Shown: positions 1 through 8,777 of the stretch, one piece after another | How the letters are laid out: every line of letters begins with the position of its first letter | Position numbering within the stretch: position 1 is the stretch's first letter | From: Tenacibaculum adriaticum | GTDB lineage: Bacteria; Bacteroidota; Bacteroidia; Flavobacteriales; Flavobacteriaceae | DNA: 64,000 nt | Assembly: GCF_008124875.1 (NCBI RefSeq) | Contig: NZ_VNIA01000002.1 | Coordinates: forward strand, 434,001 to 498,000 | Direction of reading: 5' to 3' | Made by a program: the position numbers and the translations under genes | The notes under the pieces: generated by a model | The model's input: the letters and a program-made list of their open reading frames with translations, nothing else | Database searches by the model: none | What the model was told of the DNA's origin: nothing

Positions 1-1126
1 GAGATAATGCAATTACGGGAATACTCAATTCTTTTGCGAGTGCTTTTAAGTTACGTGAAATCGTAGAGATTTCTTGTTCACGGTTTCCTCCAGATCCTCC
101 TGCTGTCATTAGCTGCAAGTAATCTATAATTAAAATCTTTACACCGTGTTGTGATACCAAACGACGTGCTTTTGCACGTAAATCAAAAATTGAAAGTGCT
201 GGTGTATCATCAATAAAAATAGGTGCATCAGATAATTTTTTAACCTTAACATTAAGTTGTTCCCACTCGTGTGGCTCAAGGTTACCTTTACGCAATTTTT
301 CTGAAGTTAATCCTGTTTCAGAAGAAATCATACGTGTAATTAACTGTACAGACGACATCTCTAATGAGAAAAGAGCTACAGGTTCGTTAAAATCGATGGC
401 CATATTTTTTGCCATCGAGATTACAAACGCCGTTTTTCCCATACCTGGACGTGCTGCAATAATAATTAAATCGGAAGGCTGCCAACCAGAAGTTAATGCA
501 TCTAACTTTGTAAAACCTGTGGCTAAACCACTCATACCCTCTTTGTTAGAGATTTCCTGTATTTTACTAATCGCTTGTGAAACAAGACTTTCTGCTACTT
601 CTGCTCCTTTTTTTAGGTTCCCTTGTGTTACTTCAAATAACTTTCCTTCAGCATCGTCTAATAAATCAAAAACATCGGTGGTTTCATCGTATGCATTTTC
701 AATAATTTCAGAAGAAATCGTAATTAACCTTCGTTGAATATATTTTTGAAGGATAATTCTCGAATGAAACTCGATATGTGCAGAAGAGGCTACTTTTTGA
801 GTTAAACCTATTAAGTAAAAATCTCCGCCAGCAATATCTAATTTTGCTTCTTTTTTAAGTTGATTAGAAACCGATAATAAATCAATCGGTTCAGAATTTT
901 GGAAAAGTGCATAAATAGCCGCATAAATTTCTTGATGGCGTCTATCATAAAAAGCTTCAGGGTGTAGAATATCAATTATTTCATCAATCCCTTTTTTATC
1001 AATCATCATTGCCCCCAACACTGCTTCTTCTAAGTCTAAAGCTTGCGGAGGTAGTTTTCCTTTTTCTAAGCTAATAATTCGTGCTCTATCTATTTTTGTC
1101 CCTTTCAAAGACTGCATTTTTTCCAT
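1..1126 (-). CDS. dnaB: Replicative DNA helicase DnaB, C-terminus cut by window edge
   Basis: This is the hexameric helicase that unwinds DNA at the replication fork. I translated it from the minus strand: it starts MEKMQSLKGTK at 1126 and stays open for 375 codons to the window edge. The N-terminal DnaB domain (about residues 25-130, with LEEAVLGAMM) is followed by the RecA-like domain, with Walker A GMGKT near residues 226-230 and the Walker B stretch ILIIDYLQL near the edge. The last 100 or so residues of the usual ~510 lie outside the window. A TACTTTTG -7 box ends only 5 nt before the ATG, so the mRNA may be leaderless. It is divergent from the DUF3810 gene. Identification is firm. Confidence 0.96.
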   Translation of the reverse strand, partial: MEKMQSLKGTKIDRARIISLEKGKLPPQALDLEEAVLGAMMIDKKGIDEIIDILHPEAFYDRRHQEIYAAIYALFQNSEPIDLLSVSNQLKKEAKLDIAGGDFYLIGLTQKVASSAHIEFHSRIILQKYIQRRLITISSEIIENAYDETTDVFDLLDDAEGKLFEVTQGNLKKGAEVAESLVSQAISKIQEISNKEGMSGLATGFTKLDALTSGWQPSDLIIIAARPGMGKTAFVISMAKNMAIDFNEPVALFSLEMSSVQLITRMISSETGLTSEKLRKGNLEPHEWEQLNVKVKKLSDAPIFIDDTPALSIFDLRAKARRLVSQHGVKILIIDYLQLMTAGGSGGNREQEISTISRNLKALAKELSIPVIALS

Positions 1127-1131
1127 AGTGG

Positions 1132-1139
1132 CAAAAGTA
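1132..1139 (-). promoter_or_regulatory. -7 promoter box of dnaB
   Basis: The minus strand reads TACTTTTG, matching the Bacteroidota TAnnTTTG -7 consensus, with the ATG 5 nt further on. No clear -33 TTG was seen. Transcription would begin at or next to the start codon. Confidence 0.5.
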
Positions 1140-1218
1140 ATTTATTAGAATGATATTTGTAGGAACGATATTCATTTTTCTTTTTTCACAAATTTTTAAT
1201 TTAAATGTTACTAACTTG

Positions 1219-1247
1219 TTGATAACCTATAATCTTTCTTATTTTTG
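1219..1247 (+). promoter_or_regulatory. Promoter of the DUF3810 gene
   Basis: A TTG at 1219-1221, an 18-nt spacer and TATTTTTG at 1240-1247 fit the Bacteroidota -33/-7 promoter. The ATG follows 5 nt later, which predicts a leaderless or nearly leaderless transcript. Confidence 0.55.
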
Positions 1248-1252
1248 ACTTA

Positions 1253-2329
1253 ATGAAGTTACATAAAAAAACGTTATACCTTACTATTTTATTGCCTGTT
1301 CAGGTATTATTTGTGTATTTTATAAGTCAACACCCAACTTGGGTTGAGCAGTATTATTCAAACGGATTTTATCCTGTAATATCAAAAATTTTGCGTATCC
1401 TTTTGGGTTGGCTTCCATTTTCTTTTGGAGATACTTTAGGAATTATTCTGTTGGTTTTATTAATTCGTTCCATTTATAAATTGATAAAAAATCGTTTTAA
1501 GAATTTTATTCCTCAGTTATTAAACTTCACCGCTATTTTATCAATTATTTATTTTTGTTTTTATTGTTTTTGGGGGCTCAATTATTTTCGTGAACCCTTA
1601 GCAAACAGTTTGGATTTACAACAATCTAAGTATTCTACAAAACAATTAGTTGAAACTACTAAAAATGTAATTTTTAAGTTAAACGAATACCAATTTAAAA
1701 TTACACAAAATGATACTTTAAAAGTTGAAGTTCCGTATTCAACTAAAGAAATTTATAACAAAGCGTTAGACGGTTATAAAACCTTGGCTAAAACATATCC
1801 GCAATTAAATTATACACAACCATCGGTAAAAAGCTCTTTAGTAAGCTTGATGCAATCCTACAACGGAACAGCAGGTTATTTAAATCCTCTTACTGGTGAA
1901 GCTCATGTAAATGATATGATTCCCAAAACTGGCTATCCTGCAACCACTTGTCATGAAATAGCACATCAAATTGGTTGGTCTGCCGAAAATGATGCTAATT
2001 TTGTTGGTTTCTTAGCTGCTATTGCAAACAAAGACATTTATTTTAAATATTCTGGCTATAGAATGGCATTTTACTATTTAATTTCTGATGTTAGAAAACG
2101 TGATGAAGAATTATCTAAACAACTTTGGCAAACTGTAAATAAAGGGATCTCTAAAGATTTTAGAGCAAGTTACTTACATTGGAAACAGTTCGACAACCCC
2201 ATAGAGCCTTATTTAAAAAAAGGTTATAACTCTTATTTAAAAGCCAATAAGCAAGAAAAAGGAATCGCATCTTACAGTTATGTGGTAGATTTATTAATTG
2301 CTTATAATCAGCAAAAAACTATTCTATAA
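1253..2329 (+). CDS. DUF3810 family membrane protein with HExxH motif
   Basis: This 358-residue protein matches the DUF3810 family found widely in Bacteroidota and Firmicutes. Its N-terminal third has about three membrane segments (near residues 8-26, 55-75 and 92-112). The rest is a soluble domain containing CHEIAHQIGW near residues 233-242, a zinc-metallopeptidase-like HExxH motif followed by an acidic stretch (SAENDAN) that could supply the third ligand. Peptidase activity is inferred from the motif only and I know of no demonstrated substrate. It stands alone with its own promoter, between dnaB and pepT. Confidence 0.85.
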   Translation: MKLHKKTLYLTILLPVQVLFVYFISQHPTWVEQYYSNGFYPVISKILRILLGWLPFSFGDTLGIILLVLLIRSIYKLIKNRFKNFIPQLLNFTAILSIIYFCFYCFWGLNYFREPLANSLDLQQSKYSTKQLVETTKNVIFKLNEYQFKITQNDTLKVEVPYSTKEIYNKALDGYKTLAKTYPQLNYTQPSVKSSLVSLMQSYNGTAGYLNPLTGEAHVNDMIPKTGYPATTCHEIAHQIGWSAENDANFVGFLAAIANKDIYFKYSGYRMAFYYLISDVRKRDEELSKQLWQTVNKGISKDFRASYLHWKQFDNPIEPYLKKGYNSYLKANKQEKGIASYSYVVDLLIAYNQQKTIL

Positions 2330-2401
2330 TAGTCTTTTAATTCTTAGATTTTAATCTACAATAAACCCTCTATTAAATAAAAAAATAAGGTCAAAAATAC
2401 T

Positions 2402-2409
2402 TATTTTTG
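2402..2409 (+). promoter_or_regulatory. -7 promoter box of pepT
   Basis: TATTTTTG matches TAnnTTTG and lies about 20 nt before the pepT ATG. No convincing -33 element was found. Confidence 0.4.
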
Positions 2410-2429
2410 AGACTTTAAAATTTACATTC

Positions 2430-3668
2430 ATGAACAAGCAACATATCATAAATAGATTTGTAAAATACGTAACGATAGATACAGAATCTGACCCAAATAA
2501 TCCTGCATTTCCAAGTACTGAAAAACAATGGGACTTAGCTCGAGTTTTAGAAAAAGAGTTGAAAGAAATTGGAATGGAAGATGTTGAATTAGATGAAAAC
2601 TGTTATTTAATGGCAACTTTACCTAGTAATTTAGATTACGAAGTACCAACCATTGGTTTTGTTGCACATGTTGATACGAGTCCAGATTTTACAGGAGCTA
2701 ATGTAAAACCTCAAATTCATGAAAACTACGACGGAAAAGATATTGTTTTAAATAAAGCTGAAAACATAGTTTTATCTCCAGATTATTTTGATGATTTATT
2801 ACAATACAAAGGACAAACCATTATTACTACAGATGGAACAACATTATTAGGTGCAGATGACAAAGCAGGTGTTACTGAAATTGTTTCAGCAATGGAATAT
2901 TTAGTTCAGCATCCAGAAATTAAGCACGGAAAAATAAGAATTTGTTTTACTCCTGATGAAGAAGTTGGTAAAGGAGCACACTTGTTTGATGTTGATAAAT
3001 TTGGAGCTGAATGGGCCTATACTATGGATGGAAGTCAGATTGGAGAATTAGAATATGAAAACTTTAATGCTGCTGGTGCTGTAATTACTGTGAACGGTAA
3101 AATTGTACATCCAGGTTATGCTAAAGGAAAAATGATCAATTCTATGACTATTGCCAGTGATTTTATTAATGCTTTGCCTGCCAATGAAGTTCCTGAAAAA
3201 ACTTCAGGCTACGAAGGTTTCTTTCATTTACATACTATGGAAGGAAAAGTTGAACAAACAGTTTTAAAATACATTATCCGAGATCATGACATGGATTTAT
3301 TCCAAGGACGCAAAAAGTTAATGGAAGAAACTGCTGAAAAAATCAACAAAAAATTAGGTAAAAATTTAATTCAAGTTGAAATTAAAGATCAATATTTCAA
3401 CATGAAAGAAAAAGTAACTCCAGTGATGCATATTGTTGATATTGCTGAGGAAGTCATGAAAGACATGGGAATTACTCCTTTAATTAAGCCTATTCGTGGT
3501 GGTACAGACGGTTCTCAACTATCTTATAAAGGTTTACCATGTCCTAATATTTTTGCTGGCGGACATAACTTCCACGGTCGTTACGAATATGTACCGGTAG
3601 AATCTATATTAAAAGCTACCGAAGTTATTATAGGAATTGCTCAAAAAGTAGCTATTAAATTTGTCTGA
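2430..3668 (+). CDS. pepT: Peptidase T (tripeptide aminopeptidase)
   Basis: This cytoplasmic M20B zinc aminopeptidase removes the N-terminal residue from tripeptides. At 412 residues it has the normal PepT length. The di-zinc site is visible as VAHVDTSPD (about residues 77-86), GADDKAG (about 141-148) and PDEEVGKG (about 175-182), with the late histidine in AGGHNFHGRYEYVP near the C-terminus. It is monocistronic and ends before a strong hairpin terminator. In a protein-degrading flavobacterium it would complete peptide use, which fits the S46 peptidase further along the window. Identification is secure. Confidence 0.95.
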   Translation: MNKQHIINRFVKYVTIDTESDPNNPAFPSTEKQWDLARVLEKELKEIGMEDVELDENCYLMATLPSNLDYEVPTIGFVAHVDTSPDFTGANVKPQIHENYDGKDIVLNKAENIVLSPDYFDDLLQYKGQTIITTDGTTLLGADDKAGVTEIVSAMEYLVQHPEIKHGKIRICFTPDEEVGKGAHLFDVDKFGAEWAYTMDGSQIGELEYENFNAAGAVITVNGKIVHPGYAKGKMINSMTIASDFINALPANEVPEKTSGYEGFFHLHTMEGKVEQTVLKYIIRDHDMDLFQGRKKLMEETAEKINKKLGKNLIQVEIKDQYFNMKEKVTPVMHIVDIAEEVMKDMGITPLIKPIRGGTDGSQLSYKGLPCPNIFAGGHNFHGRYEYVPVESILKATEVIIGIAQKVAIKFV

Positions 3669-3703
3669 GCACTTAATTTAAAACTAAATACTTTATAAAA
3701 ATC

Positions 3704-3729
3704 AAAACTCCGGCCTAAGCCGGAGTTTT
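3704..3729 (+). terminator. Hairpin terminator after pepT
   Basis: AAAACTCCGGC pairs perfectly with GCCGGAGTTTT around a CTAA loop, giving an 11-bp stem flanked by A and T runs. It follows the pepT stop by about 35 nt. Confidence 0.85.
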
Positions 3730-3730
3730 G

Positions 3731-3761
3731 TGATATTACTTACCCTTTAAAAGTAATATCA
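3731..3761 (+). repeat. Perfect 11-bp inverted repeat next to element A
   Basis: TGATATTACTT and AAGTAATATCA form a perfect stem around a 9-nt loop (ACCCTTTAA). It sits between the pepT terminator and the repeated element at 3768. It may be part of that element or a separate hairpin. Function unknown. Confidence 0.5.
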
Positions 3762-3767
3762 AAATGA

Positions 3768-3841
3768 AATAAAGCCCCTTATCTTTATTCACATGGCAAA
3801 TATGGTTAATAATTCAATTCTTTCTTAAGGGAAAAAACCCC
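3768..3841 (+). repeat. Intergenic element copy A (double-hairpin type)
   Basis: AATAAAG (3768-3774) pairs with CTTTATT (3783-3789) around a CCCC-containing loop. It is followed by ACATGGCAAATAT and, 40 nt after the stem, by GGGAAAAAACCCC (3829-3841). Two other copies with the same order and spacing lie at 5252 and 15913. It is non-coding and upstream of lysA. Confidence 0.65.
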
Positions 3842-3931
3842 TTTTTAAACAGTTAAAAACAGAAAAATTTCACACATGTAATGGATGTGTTATATTCTTT
3901 TAAACTTATATTTTTTTTATAATTGATTCTC

Positions 3932-3939
3932 TACATTTG
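3932..3939 (+). promoter_or_regulatory. -7 promoter box of lysA
   Basis: TACATTTG matches TAnnTTTG, about 22 nt before the lysA ATG. A T-rich stretch lies at the -33 position, but no clear TTTG is present. Confidence 0.45.
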
Positions 3940-3961
3940 AATTTATAAATTTAAGAACATA

Positions 3962-5164
3962 ATGAATAGAGAATTATTGCTAGGTCTTGCTAAAAAATAT
4001 GACAGCCCTTTGTATGTATATGATACTGAAAAAATTAAAAATCAATATAATCGTATTACAAGTGCATTTTCTAAGGTAAAAAATGTAAAGATCAACTATG
4101 CTGTTAAAGCGCTATCTAATATCAACATCCTTAAAGTATTTAAGAATTTACACAGTGGATTAGATACCGTTTCTATTCAAGAAGTTAAACTTGGTTTGTT
4201 AGCTGGTTTTAACCCGATAGACATTATTTACACTCCAAATGGTGTCTCTCTAAAAGAAATTGAAGATGTTGCTAAATTAGGAGTCCAAATTAATATTGAT
4301 AATCTTTCTATTTTAGAATTATTTGGACAAAAGCATCCAGAAATACCTGTTTGTATTCGTATCAACCCACATATTATGGCAGGTGGAAATAGTAATATCT
4401 CTGTTGGTCATATCGATTCTAAGTTTGGTATTTCGATTCATCAAGTACCACATATACTTCGAGTTGTAGAAAATACAGGAATGCATATTAATGGTATACA
4501 TATGCATACAGGATCTGATATTTTAGACGTAGATACATTTTTAATGGCCTCAGAAATTTTATTTGATGTAGCTAAACAATTCAAGGAAATTGATTTTATT
4601 GACTTTGGTAGTGGCTTTAAAGTTCCATATAAAGAAGGAGATATTTCAACTAATATTGAAGATTTAGGTAAACAACTTACCAAACGCTTTAATAATTTTT
4701 GTAAAGACTATGGTAAAGATTTGACTCTTATGTTTGAGCCTGGAAAATTTTTAGTGAGTGAGGCTGGGTGTTTTTTAGCAAAAGTAAATGTAATTAAACA
4801 AACAACATCAACAGTATTTGCAGGTATTGACAGTGGATTTAATCACTTAATAAGACCCATGTTATACAACTCTTATCATCATATAGAAAACTTATCTAAT
4901 CCAAAAGGAAGAGAGCGTTTTTACAGCATTGTTGGGTATATTTGTGAAACTGACACTTTTGGTTCGAACAGAAGAATCCATGAAATTAGAGAAGAAGATA
5001 TTTTATGTTTCTACAATGCTGGAGCATACTGCTATTCTATGGCTTCCAATTATAATTCTCGTTATCGCCCAGCAGAAGTGATGATGCATGAAGGAAAAGA
5101 TTATTTAATACGTAAAAGAGAAACTTTTGATGATATTATTAAAAACCAAGAACTGGTTATATAA
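3962..5164 (+). CDS. lysA: Diaminopimelate decarboxylase
   Basis: This PLP-dependent fold-III enzyme converts meso-diaminopimelate to L-lysine, the last step of lysine synthesis. The 400 residues show the PLP lysine in YAVKALSN (near residue 48), HTGSD (about 183), FGSGFKVPY (about 216), EPGKFLV (about 258), the substrate-contact motif CETDTFGS (about 328) and NAGAYCYSM (about 355). The CETDTF and GAY motifs separate it from alanine racemase relatives. It stands alone, and the two intergenic copies of the same repeated element flank it about 1.5 kb apart. An arginine or other diamino-acid decarboxylase is less likely on these motifs. Confidence 0.9.
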   Translation: MNRELLLGLAKKYDSPLYVYDTEKIKNQYNRITSAFSKVKNVKINYAVKALSNINILKVFKNLHSGLDTVSIQEVKLGLLAGFNPIDIIYTPNGVSLKEIEDVAKLGVQINIDNLSILELFGQKHPEIPVCIRINPHIMAGGNSNISVGHIDSKFGISIHQVPHILRVVENTGMHINGIHMHTGSDILDVDTFLMASEILFDVAKQFKEIDFIDFGSGFKVPYKEGDISTNIEDLGKQLTKRFNNFCKDYGKDLTLMFEPGKFLVSEAGCFLAKVNVIKQTTSTVFAGIDSGFNHLIRPMLYNSYHHIENLSNPKGRERFYSIVGYICETDTFGSNRRIHEIREEDILCFYNAGAYCYSMASNYNSRYRPAEVMMHEGKDYLIRKRETFDDIIKNQELVI

Positions 5165-5170
5165 ATGAAG

Positions 5171-5207
5171 AAACTCTGACTATATAATATAAGTCAGAGT
5201 TTTTTTA
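5171..5207 (+). terminator. Terminator after lysA
   Basis: AAACTCTGACT pairs with AGTCAGAGTTT around an A/T loop, and seven Ts follow. It is a typical Rho-independent terminator 7 nt past the lysA stop. Confidence 0.85.
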
Positions 5208-5251
5208 AATATAATCCAATCCCCAAAAGACTATATTTCAAAAATTTTATT

Positions 5252-5324
5252 AATAAAGACCCCTTTGCTTTATTAACATTACAAATATCTAACTATTTTA
5301 CTAGTAATTCACAGGAAAACCCCC
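5252..5324 (+). repeat. Intergenic element copy B
   Basis: AATAAAG (5252-5258) and CTTTATT (5268-5274) bracket ACCCCTTTG. ACATTACAAATAT follows, then GGAAAACCCCC begins 40 nt after the stem. Order and spacing match copy A, so lysA is flanked by two direct copies. Confidence 0.65.
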
Positions 5325-5381
5325 TTTTTTACACAGGATTTACCATTTTAAAGCTAAATTTTGATTCTACTAAAAATAAAA

Positions 5382-5406
5382 AAGCCCACTTGAAAAAAGT
5401 AGGCTT
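5382..5406 (-). terminator. Terminator after the Oar-like TonB receptor
   Basis: On the minus strand AAGCCTACTT and AAGTGGGCTT form a stem with one mismatch, followed by a T run. It is about 27 nt beyond the receptor stop. Confidence 0.7.
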
Positions 5407-5432
5407 ATTAATTTATTTAAATTGGTTTTACT

Positions 5433-8400
5433 TTAAAAGATATAACGTAAACCTATTTGTGCTTGCCAACGAGATAACAAACTAGAATCATTAGTAAATG
5501 TTTTCTTGTTATTTGGATCAAAACTATAAATTGGTTCTTGAGTATAATCTGGTATGTAATTAGCCGGATTTGTATTTGTAGGATCTACATCAGGGAAACT
5601 TACACCTACAGGTTGAACATTACCAACTTGTTGTACAACTCCCCAATCAGAATTAAGTAAGTTACCAAAATTTAAAATATCTAAACTAACTTGAATTGTA
5701 TTTTGTTTTTTATCTGATACATTAATGTTGAAATCTTGTAAAATTTTCACATCCCATTTTCCTCTCCAAGGAGCTAAAGCACCATAACGTTCTACATACT
5801 CTCCTCTTCTTTCATTTAAATACTCATCTTGTTGGATATATGATTCAAAAGCTTCCGCTTGTTCAGTACTACCAAATTGCATAGATGATAATTCAGATGC
5901 TGTTGGTACATATAATAAATCGTTTACTGTTGAACCATCATTATTAATATCTCCTCCATATGTGTAGTTAAACCTTCCTCCTTTAGCATACTCAAAAAAG
6001 GTGGCAATAGTAGTAGCATATTTATCTCCACCATAAGTAAATTTCTTAGAAACTACACCAATAAATCTATGTGTATCACCATACTTAGAGTAAGCTAAAT
6101 TATCATTATTTGCATTTCCAACTACGGGATTAAAACCGAATGCATCTCCTGTAATTTCTGCTTCAATAGAATTTACATCTTTAGAGTTCAAATAACTATA
6201 GGCTACATTCGCATAAATTCCGTTTTCAAAAGATTTCTCTAATTTTGTAGAGAAGTTAAATGTTCTTCCTTTATCAGAATTTGTAAATACGAATGCATCA
6301 TTACCATCACCTTTATCTGCATCTGTATAATAAGCTCTATTATCAGCCCCTGTTAATGTTCCTGTTGGATTTCTTAATCCCCAATTTTGAACGTGAGCTC
6401 CATTTAGATCTTTAGTAAAGGCAACATCTGCAGTTAAAACATATCCACCTTCAAATTTATAGTCTGCACCAATATTTGTTCTCCATACTTGTGGAAATTT
6501 AAAATCAGGATCAACTAATTGGAAAAAACCGTCATCAGCTCCACTTACTTGGTTTCCTAACCATACAAATGGTAAACGCCCCGTAAATAAACCAGAACCA
6601 CCACGTACTTGTAATTTACCTTCTCCATTTACATCCCAGTTAAAACCAACCCTTGGTGAAATTAACCATTGATTAGAAGGCATTTTTGTAGAACTTAAAG
6701 AAACTTCTTGATTTGTATTTGGGTTATAATAAGAAATAGACTCATCTCTTGTAGCTCCATTATCTGTATCAATAAATTTTTGAATTAATTGCGGAGTATC
6801 AAAATATAATGGTTTATCAAAACGAACACCATAGGTTAGTTTAAAATTATCACTCACCTCCCATTCATCTTGCACGTAAAATCCTAATTGACCAACATTT
6901 AATTCAGATAATTTCCAACCACCATCTTCTCCTGCTCCTGCAGAATTTCTAGAATTATATACTTGTTGTGCATAAGCTAAATTTGCTTGAAGCGCTCCAT
7001 TAGGGTCTGCTGCATCAGCTAAAAAAGCAGACACACTTGAATATGGTGCAAAGAAAGTTCCGTAGTAACCTGCTGGATTTCCGAAGTTATCATAAGAACC
7101 TAAATTAAAAGAGTTTTTAAACATAAACTTTTCGAAAGAAAAACCAACTGTAAATGTATGATCTCCTTTAAAAAAGTTCATATTATTTGTTATTTGTAAT
7201 ACTTTTTGATCTAACTTGTTATTAATAGAAAAGGGTTCGTGACCTGCAACAATATAGTTACTACTATTCTCTTGAATATTAATTACTGGAGCAGGTACAG
7301 ATAAAGGTGTTCTAAAATCATCAAAATGCGTATATCCAATTTGTAATTTATTTGTCGTAGACTCATTAAAAGTTGAATTTAATTCAACTAAAAAAGAATT
7401 TATATTGTTATTAATCTCATAACCAGAGTTTTCAAATTGCAAAGTAGTTGCATTTGGTCCTCTAAACCCTAAAGCTGTAGGGTGTGCTGGTTTTTCTTTA
7501 GATGCTCTTAAGAAATTATAAATAAAAGCCACTCTGTGTTTTTCATTCATATTCCAATCTAGCTTAAAAATACCTTTAGTAGAACCAGAATCATACGTAA
7601 AATCTTTATAAGCTCCTGTATTATATCCTAAACCAGCTAAAGCATCACTTACTGCAATTAAATCAGATTCTAATACTCTTGATTCACTAATACTAGTAGT
7701 ACCATCACCATTATTAGGAGTCCATCCAAATGTTCCTAAATCTGATCTTTCATCTTTTTCAAAATTTGCAAAAAAGAATAATTTATTTTTTACAATCGGA
7801 CCTCCTAAACTTACACCATATTGATTTTGAGACAATTTAGGCTTCGTTACTTCTTCTCCTTTAATCTTTCCTCCTGTCATGTCTTGATTTCTGTAAAAAC
7901 CATACACAGTACCTTTAAACTCGTTAGTACCACTCTTAGTAACAGCATCTACAGAAGCTCCAGTAAATCCTGATAATGTAACATCATAAGGTGCAACAGA
8001 AACAGAAATTTGTTCAATTGCGTCTAAAGAAATTGGTTGAGAATCTGTTTGTCCTCCTGGTGTTGCAGCATCTAATCCGAATGGATTATTAAAAATAGAT
8101 CCATCTAAAGAAAAATTATTAAACTGATCATTTCTACCTCCAAAAGAACCACCGCTTGCTGTAGGCTCTAAACGTGTAAAATCTGAAGCAGAACGAGAAA
8201 TTGTAGGTAATGTTTTTAACTGAGTTGCAGATACACTTGTTTGTGCTCCTGTTCTATCACTATTAAAAACTTTACTTTTTGAAGCTGAAATAACTACTTC
8301 TTGTAATTGCTCTCCATCTTCTGCTAAAGAACCATTAATATTTGTTGTTTTTCCTAATGTTAAAAAAACATCTTTTACTTCTTGAGATTTAAAACCTACA

Positions 8401-8642
8401 TAACTAAATGTTATTGTATAAGGCCCTCCAACACGTAAATTCGGTACGGTATAACGACCGTTATCTTGGGCTACAGCTCCAGAAACAGTACCTGTAGGCA
8501 CGTGTAATACTACGACGTTTGCACCAAATAAAGGCTCCCCAGCTTTATCGGTTACTGTTCCTTTAATTTTTGATGTAGTTACCTGTGCATTTGCAGATAA
8601 ACTTACCATAAAAACTAAAATTAAAAAGAAAATTTTCTTCAT
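5433..8642 (-). CDS. Oar-like TonB-dependent outer membrane receptor
   Basis: This large outer-membrane barrel has a signal peptide (MKKIFF...SANA/Q). A CarboxypepD_reg-like beta-sandwich follows at about residues 25-105 (IKGTVTDKAGEPLFGANV). The plug domain at about 125-240 contains RNDQFNNFSLDGS, and a long barrel ends in the aromatic LRYIF typical of Omp85-inserted proteins. At 1069 residues and with GFTGASVDAVTKSGTNEFKG, it fits the Oar-type receptors rather than SusC proper. No SusD partner is adjacent, so the ligand cannot be guessed. The 5' leader contains eight CAA repeats right before the ATG. It is monocistronic with its own promoter and terminator. Confidence 0.88.
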   Translation of the reverse strand: MKKIFFLILVFMVSLSANAQVTTSKIKGTVTDKAGEPLFGANVVVLHVPTGTVSGAVAQDNGRYTVPNLRVGGPYTITFSYVGFKSQEVKDVFLTLGKTTNINGSLAEDGEQLQEVVISASKSKVFNSDRTGAQTSVSATQLKTLPTISRSASDFTRLEPTASGGSFGGRNDQFNNFSLDGSIFNNPFGLDAATPGGQTDSQPISLDAIEQISVSVAPYDVTLSGFTGASVDAVTKSGTNEFKGTVYGFYRNQDMTGGKIKGEEVTKPKLSQNQYGVSLGGPIVKNKLFFFANFEKDERSDLGTFGWTPNNGDGTTSISESRVLESDLIAVSDALAGLGYNTGAYKDFTYDSGSTKGIFKLDWNMNEKHRVAFIYNFLRASKEKPAHPTALGFRGPNATTLQFENSGYEINNNINSFLVELNSTFNESTTNKLQIGYTHFDDFRTPLSVPAPVINIQENSSNYIVAGHEPFSINNKLDQKVLQITNNMNFFKGDHTFTVGFSFEKFMFKNSFNLGSYDNFGNPAGYYGTFFAPYSSVSAFLADAADPNGALQANLAYAQQVYNSRNSAGAGEDGGWKLSELNVGQLGFYVQDEWEVSDNFKLTYGVRFDKPLYFDTPQLIQKFIDTDNGATRDESISYYNPNTNQEVSLSSTKMPSNQWLISPRVGFNWDVNGEGKLQVRGGSGLFTGRLPFVWLGNQVSGADDGFFQLVDPDFKFPQVWRTNIGADYKFEGGYVLTADVAFTKDLNGAHVQNWGLRNPTGTLTGADNRAYYTDADKGDGNDAFVFTNSDKGRTFNFSTKLEKSFENGIYANVAYSYLNSKDVNSIEAEITGDAFGFNPVVGNANNDNLAYSKYGDTHRFIGVVSKKFTYGGDKYATTIATFFEYAKGGRFNYTYGGDINNDGSTVNDLLYVPTASELSSMQFGSTEQAEAFESYIQQDEYLNERRGEYVERYGALAPWRGKWDVKILQDFNINVSDKKQNTIQVSLDILNFGNLLNSDWGVVQQVGNVQPVGVSFPDVDPTNTNPANYIPDYTQEPIYSFDPNNKKTFTNDSSLLSRWQAQIGLRYIF

Positions 8643-8643
8643 T

Positions 8644-8669
8644 TTGTTGTTGTTGTTGTTGTTGTTGTT
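8644..8669 (-). repeat. (CAA)8 microsatellite in the receptor leader
   Basis: Eight TTG units on the plus strand (CAA on the transcript) occupy 8644-8667, ending two bases before the ATG of the Oar-like receptor. The tract is in the untranslated leader, so slippage would change leader length without shifting the reading frame. Confidence 0.9.
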
Positions 8670-8701
8670 AAATTAATTTTAATTGTATTTTAAATTTTGC
8701 G

Positions 8702-8709
8702 CAAAAATA
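8702..8709 (-). promoter_or_regulatory. -7 promoter box of the Oar-like receptor
   Basis: The minus strand reads TATTTTTG, a TAnnTTTG match about 60 nt before the ATG. It sits just after the rplI terminator, so the receptor is transcribed independently of the ribosomal operon. Confidence 0.55.
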
Positions 8710-8717
8710 CATAAAAA

Positions 8718-8742
8718 AAACCCGTTCATTATGAACGGGTTT
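8718..8742 (-). terminator. Terminator of the rpsF-rpsR-rplI operon
   Basis: CCCGTT and AACGGG with extended A/T pairing form a palindromic hairpin followed on the minus strand by eight Ts. It lies 36 nt after the rplI stop. Confidence 0.85.
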
Positions 8743-8777
8743 AACTTTTATTAACATTTCTTTAACAAAGAACTTAC

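Noticed and set aside
396..737. Plus-strand 113-codon open frame
   Set aside because: It lies antisense inside dnaB, which has clear DnaB motifs on the minus strand.
8644..8669. CAA tract as an on/off frame-shifting phase-variation switch
   Set aside because: The tract is upstream of the ATG and has three-base units, so it cannot shift the reading frame.
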